Below are positions 6,589-9,542 of a DNA stretch of 9,542 nucleotides, in pieces. The notes below the pieces were generated by a model. That model was not told the DNA's origin. It made no database searches and was given only the letters and a program-made list of their open reading frames with translations. Numbering within the stretch: position 1 is the stretch's first letter; each line of letters starts with the position of its first letter. The stretch spans positions 1-9,542 of the forward strand of contig JAPLWU010000063.1 in assembly GCA_026396425.1 (NCBI GenBank), written 5' to 3'. The translations under genes were made by a program, and so were the position numbers. This DNA comes from Microcaldota archaeon (lineage in GTDB: Archaea; Micrarchaeota; Micrarchaeia; Burarchaeales; JAKAKT01).

Positions 6589-7170
6589 TCAAAGCCTGTC
6601 CGGGTCGAAGCCCCTCGATTCCATGGAAATCGAAAGCGTCTTTGCTTTTCTGAAGGCCTTGTGCAGGACCGGAACGATGAGCGGCAGCGGGTTCCTCGAG
6701 CCTGCGCGCGAAAGCTGCGAGACGCGCGTGCGCTCAATGCTCCTTTCGAAATAGCCGATGAAGTTGAGCGCCGAGGAGAAAGCGAAGGCTATACGCCTCG
6801 GGACGAGGAACGAGGCAAGGGCGTTGGCGAAATCCGACGGCTTCGTGGTCATGACGAAAAGGAGCGAGAGCAGGATGACCGACGACAGGTAGGCGGCATT
6901 TGTTATTGCCCGCTCCGGCGAGAACGCGAGGAGGTTGAAAAGGAAGGGTATGAGCAATACGGCGAAAATCGCCCTGTTCGAGCTTATTGTCCGCGCCGGG
7001 GAGATGCGCGCGACTGAGTAGAGGACAAGCGAAAGAGCCAGGAAGCCGAACGAGACGGCCGCTTCCCTGCCGAAAAAAACGAGCAGGGATATGGAAACAA
7101 CGAGAAACACGAGTTTTGCCTGGGGCCGGAGCGCATGGATTGCCGACTCGCGGTGGGCGTATTTTATCAT
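6589..7170 (-). CDS. ecfT: ECF transporter transmembrane subunit EcfT (CbiQ family)
   Basis: Membrane scaffold that couples the ATPase to the substrate-binding S component in vitamin uptake. The 193 residues are shorter than the roughly 250 usual for EcfT. The N-terminal IHALRPQAKLVFLVV is the family's L-x-P-R-x-K-L start before helix 1. Hydrophobic segments follow at about 19-35, 38-55, 65-83, 88-107 and 118-140. The cytoplasmic coupling helices carry two arginine motifs, SQLSRAGSR near 152-160 and SMESRGFD near 183-190, the second being the conserved x-R-G that contacts the ATPase. Its ATG overlaps the ecfA stop as ATGA, so it is translated with ecfA. No strong Shine-Dalgarno sequence is seen, which fits coupling. 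The gene is the last of the S-A-T operon. Confidence 0.9.
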   Translation of the reverse strand: MIKYAHRESAIHALRPQAKLVFLVVSISLLVFFGREAAVSFGFLALSLVLYSVARISPARTISSNRAIFAVLLIPFLFNLLAFSPERAITNAAYLSSVILLSLLFVMTTKPSDFANALASFLVPRRIAFAFSSALNFIGYFERSIERTRVSQLSRAGSRNPLPLIVPVLHKAFRKAKTLSISMESRGFDPDRL

Positions 7171-7970
7171 TTTTTGCCAACTCCGAATTCCTCGGGCGAG
7201 TAGGCGATTTTCCTGCCGAGTTTTCTCGAAAATTTAACCGAGCAGGGAACCTTCAGGCCCATCTTCTCTATTTTCGGGCTGGCCAGGACTTCCCTTCCCC
7301 CGTCAAGTGCTATTCCGCCGTTTTCTATCACTATTATCCTGCGGGCGTATTTGGCCAATCTCTCGGTATCGTGCTCGACTACGATGATGGTCGTTCCTTT
7401 TTTGTTGAGCGAATCGAGCAGCGCATAAACCTCCTCGGCGCTTTTGTTGTCGAGGCTCGAGGACGGCTCGTCAAGCAGGATAAGTTTTGGCCCCATGGCA
7501 ACGACCGAGGCGATGCACAGCTTCTGCTTCTGGCCCTGGGAGAGGTTGCAGGGGTCGGCGGAGGCGAGATTCGAGAGGCCCGCAAACTCAAGGGCGGACG
7601 CAACTCTGATTTTCACTTCGCTCTCGCTCAATTTGGCGTTCCGCAGGCCGAACGCAACCTCCTCATCGAGAGTCGGCGCGAATATCTGGTCGTCGGGATT
7701 CTGGAAAACGAGGCCTGCGCTTCCCCAAACCTCGGCCGGAGGCCTGCCCTCGAGCTTTTCGCCAAACAGGCGGGACTCTCCGGAGAACTCCCCTTTCACC
7801 ACGTTCGGGATTGTGCCGTTCATGCACATTAGGAGCGTCGTTTTTCCGCAGCCGACGTTGCCGATTATTCCGGCAAATTCGCCCTTTTTTATTCGAAGCG
7901 AAACGTCCCGCAGTATTTGCCGCGAACCAGGGTAGGAAAATGAAATCTTGGAAAGTCCGACCGCCTCCAT
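7167..7970 (-). CDS. ecfA: ECF transporter ATP-binding subunit EcfA
   Basis: Cytoplasmic ABC-type ATPase powering ECF vitamin uptake. It has 267 residues from ATG 7970. Walker A is GNVGCGKTT (37-45), the Q-loop VFQNPDDQIF has Gln90 with the NPDDQ typical of EcfA/CbiO, the signature is NLSQGQKQ (142-149, LSQGQ rather than LSGGQ), Walker B is LILLDEP (163-169), the D-loop is SSLD, and the switch histidine is H200 in VVEHD. The frame is open further upstream, but that part is antisense-like Ser/Arg-rich sequence over the S-component gene. ATG 7970 sits one base after the S-component stop and has GGGAT three bases before it. Only one ATPase gene is present, so a homodimer, or a partner encoded elsewhere, is inferred. 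Confidence 0.94.
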   Translation of the reverse strand: MEAVGLSKISFSYPGSRQILRDVSLRIKKGEFAGIIGNVGCGKTTLLMCMNGTIPNVVKGEFSGESRLFGEKLEGRPPAEVWGSAGLVFQNPDDQIFAPTLDEEVAFGLRNAKLSESEVKIRVASALEFAGLSNLASADPCNLSQGQKQKLCIASVVAMGPKLILLDEPSSSLDNKSAEEVYALLDSLNKKGTTIIVVEHDTERLAKYARRIIVIENGGIALDGGREVLASPKIEKMGLKVPCSVKFSRKLGRKIAYSPEEFGVGKK

Positions 7971-7971
7971 T

Positions 7972-8772
7972 TCATCCCCACTGGCCGTACTTTTGGGCGA
8001 AGCCGAGCCTGAACGCGATGAGCCATGCGACAAGAAGTTCGAGGCCGCCCTGCAGCACGTTCCAGACGAAGATGACGAGGTACCACGAGTTGCCCACGAC
8101 CGGAAGCGGGCTCGAGGAGACGAGGTCGACGACCTGCGACGGCGAAATCTGGAAGTAGAGCGGGCCTGCGAAAAGGAGGTTTGAAACGACCATCGCGACC
8201 CCCCTGACGAGCAGGGCCACGACGAGAACGATTGCGATGGGGCCGGGCTTTGAGAATACGGACTGGTCAGTGCCCTTCCCGTATACCGACCAGAGCCTTG
8301 CAAGAACGATGCCAAGCAGTGCTACGATTATTATGGGCAGAACGCCTGCAATCATCGAGTCAGTGGAAGGCGTGAGAACCCGCGAGCCGGCCATGCCGAG
8401 CAGGGCGAAAACCGTTATGGAGAAAACCGCCGAGAAGAGGAGTATGGCGAGAACCTTCGCGCCGTCGATTCCCCGCTTTGCGGAAATGGCGTAGAGGGCC
8501 GGAACGATTATCATCGGCAATGTCGCGGCGAACTTCATGCTCGCCCCTATCCAGGTCTCGGGGCTCGCAAACGTGATGAAAAGCGCCATTATGAACGCGG
8601 CCTCGACCGCGGCATTGAAGCCGAACATGAAAAACGCGAGAAGGACTGGAACCGCCACCAAATCGACGGTCATGCCGAAGCCCGTCTGTACCCCGATAAT
8701 GCCGTGCGTGAGCTGGAGAACTATTGCGAGCGCGGAAAGGAGCGCGGTGGCCATGAGCACGTAGGTTTTCAT
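7972..8772 (-). CDS. ECF transporter substrate-binding (S) component, RibU-like
   Basis: Predicted membrane protein that binds the vitamin substrate and docks on EcfT/EcfA. The 266 residues are longer than the roughly 180-200 usual for S components, with about seven or eight hydrophobic stretches. The layout of the first half, an N-terminal helix ALLSALAIVLQL, then TVDLVAVPVLLAFFMFG and SMKFAATLPMIIVPALYA, resembles RibU-type riboflavin S components, and WNVLQGGLELLVAWLIAFRL recalls their last helix. Riboflavin is a tentative guess; other vitamins are possible. The role rests mainly on the junction with ecfA (one-base gap) and ecfT. ATG 8772 starts the first helix; an in-frame TGA at 8788-8790 limits any longer start. 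Its upstream neighbour, the OB-fold gene, has no stop before this start. Confidence 0.82.
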   Translation of the reverse strand: MKTYVLMATALLSALAIVLQLTHGIIGVQTGFGMTVDLVAVPVLLAFFMFGFNAAVEAAFIMALFITFASPETWIGASMKFAATLPMIIVPALYAISAKRGIDGAKVLAILLFSAVFSITVFALLGMAGSRVLTPSTDSMIAGVLPIIIVALLGIVLARLWSVYGKGTDQSVFSKPGPIAIVLVVALLVRGVAMVVSNLLFAGPLYFQISPSQVVDLVSSSPLPVVGNSWYLVIFVWNVLQGGLELLVAWLIAFRLGFAQKYGQWG

Positions 8773-8787
8773 GGAATCGGTATCCCC

Positions 8788-9542
8788 TCATACTGTCGGG
8801 CGCGAGCGAACTGACGCCAAAGAGCGAAAGGGCCTTTTCCTTGTCGAGCAGAAGCGTTATTTTATTTCCATCCTCAAGTACGAGCGAGAGGAAATCACCA
8901 ACGCAGTCAATTGAGGTTATCTCGCCTTCTATCTCGCCCGAATAGCCGCTGGAAATTTGCGAGACCGGCCTGGGCCGCCTCACGATGCTGACGCTTGCGG
9001 GCCTGTTTACGTTGAGCTCGCCGTTGCGCATGAACCCGTTCTCGATTACTATCGTGTCGCCGGGCGATGCCGACTTTGCAACTTCCACCTTCTCCCAGAA
9101 AACGACGCGCAGCTCGCTCGCCCCATCGGAAACCACGAGCGACATCATTGTCTTCTTCTCCCCGTTGCGCGTGTAAGCGTGCGGGCCATAGACGCCTTTT
9201 ATCTCGCCGCGGACATCCGCCTTCCCGTCGGCCGGGAGGGAGGCGAATTTTACCGGTGGCTTGCGCGACTTGACGGTTATGTCCGAAGGGCGCCTCACGT
9301 AAAGCTCCATCCCCTTCACGTACGCGTTTTTTATCGAAACCGCCGAATCCCTGGCAAGCTCGCCCTTTTCCAAAAGGCCTGCGAGTTCATCCCAGAGGAC
9401 AAGCGGGACTTGCGCGCTCCCGTCGTCGAGAAGCACCCTGCAGACCCTTCCCGTCCTCGCGCCGCGCCTGAATTCCTTTACAGGGTAAGTTCTGGTAACC
9501 TTTGCCGTGAGCGCGAGATTCTTCATTCCCTCGGAAATTTCC
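8788..9542 (-). CDS. RPA-like multi-OB-fold ssDNA-binding protein, 5'-partial, 3' end abnormal
   Basis: Replication-protein-A-like nucleic-acid binding protein. The frame is open to the window edge: EISEG precedes the ATG at 9526, and archaeal relatives have similar sequence just before the first OB strand, so the true start lies outside. Three OB-like units are seen, numbered from that internal Met: 1-85 (VTRTYPVKEFRRGARTGRV, VPLVLWDEL, LYVRRPSD), 90-180 (GEIKGVYGPHAY, LRVVFWEKVE, LNVNRPASVS) and 190-246 (GEIEGEITSIDCVGDF, NKITLLLDKEKALSLFG). The third is cut off after its middle strands. In this frame no stop occurs until 8360, but the residues after 8790 are Arg/His-rich translation of the S-component gene. 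Changing frame near 8790 gives a stop at once, or one at 8769-8771 overlapping the S-component ATG. I therefore end the credible coding part at about 8788. Confidence 0.75.

Noticed and set aside
7971..8315. Upstream extension of the EcfA frame
   Set aside because: Ser/Arg-rich sequence overlapping the S-component gene. The ATPase domain begins directly at ATG 7970.
8360..8787. Continuation of the OB-fold frame to a stop at 8360
   Set aside because: The residues are an out-of-frame reading of the S-component gene, rich in Arg, His and Gly with no OB features. Kept only as a note on the abnormal gene end.

Overview
The window looks like archaeal chromosome. It carries an archaeal-type class 1 release factor (aRF1, with NIKS and GGQ motifs), an archaeal Holliday junction resolvase (Hjc), and an RPA-like multi-OB single-stranded DNA binding protein. 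Starts are served by short GTGRT/GAGGT Shine-Dalgarno sequences or by TATA-box promoters that appear leaderless. Very tight packing, small proteins and several bacterial-type genes (NrdR, bacterial-type SerRS, an ECF vitamin transporter, aspartate-dehydrogenase-type NAD synthesis) suggest a small-genome lineage such as Diapherotrites/Micrarchaeota-like DPANN. That placement is inference; no rRNA or other phylogenetic marker was tested.

Layout. (1) 36-1712, plus strand: nadX and nadA, a two-gene cassette that turns aspartate into quinolinate for de novo NAD. (2) 1798-5351, minus strand, in transcription order: nrdR, a DUF1858 redox-disulfide protein, a possible 50-residue small ORF, serS, a possible 46-residue small ORF, then prf1. 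This is a compact block joining a deoxynucleotide-synthesis regulator to translation genes. (3) 5352-5405: a divergent A/T-rich promoter serving nrdR and the next plus-strand gene, both apparently leaderless. (4) 5406-6584, plus strand: a five-helix membrane protein with a cysteine-containing external domain, then hjc. (5) 6589-9542, minus strand, in transcription order: an OB-fold/RPA-like gene entering from outside the window, then the S component, ATPase (ecfA) and transmembrane (ecfT) subunits of an energy-coupling-factor vitamin transporter, with 1-4 base junctions between the last three.

Points for a second look. The two longer spacers in the minus-strand block (3010-3238 and 4502-4673) are not blank. 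Each can encode a small protein with the same start signal as the neighbours, and each contains internal repeats. The one at 4514-4666 has a 69-base repeat that keeps reading frame. The OB-fold gene has no stop of its own before the S-component gene and appears to lose the end of its third OB domain there. No tRNA, rRNA, CRISPR array or insertion sequence was seen.
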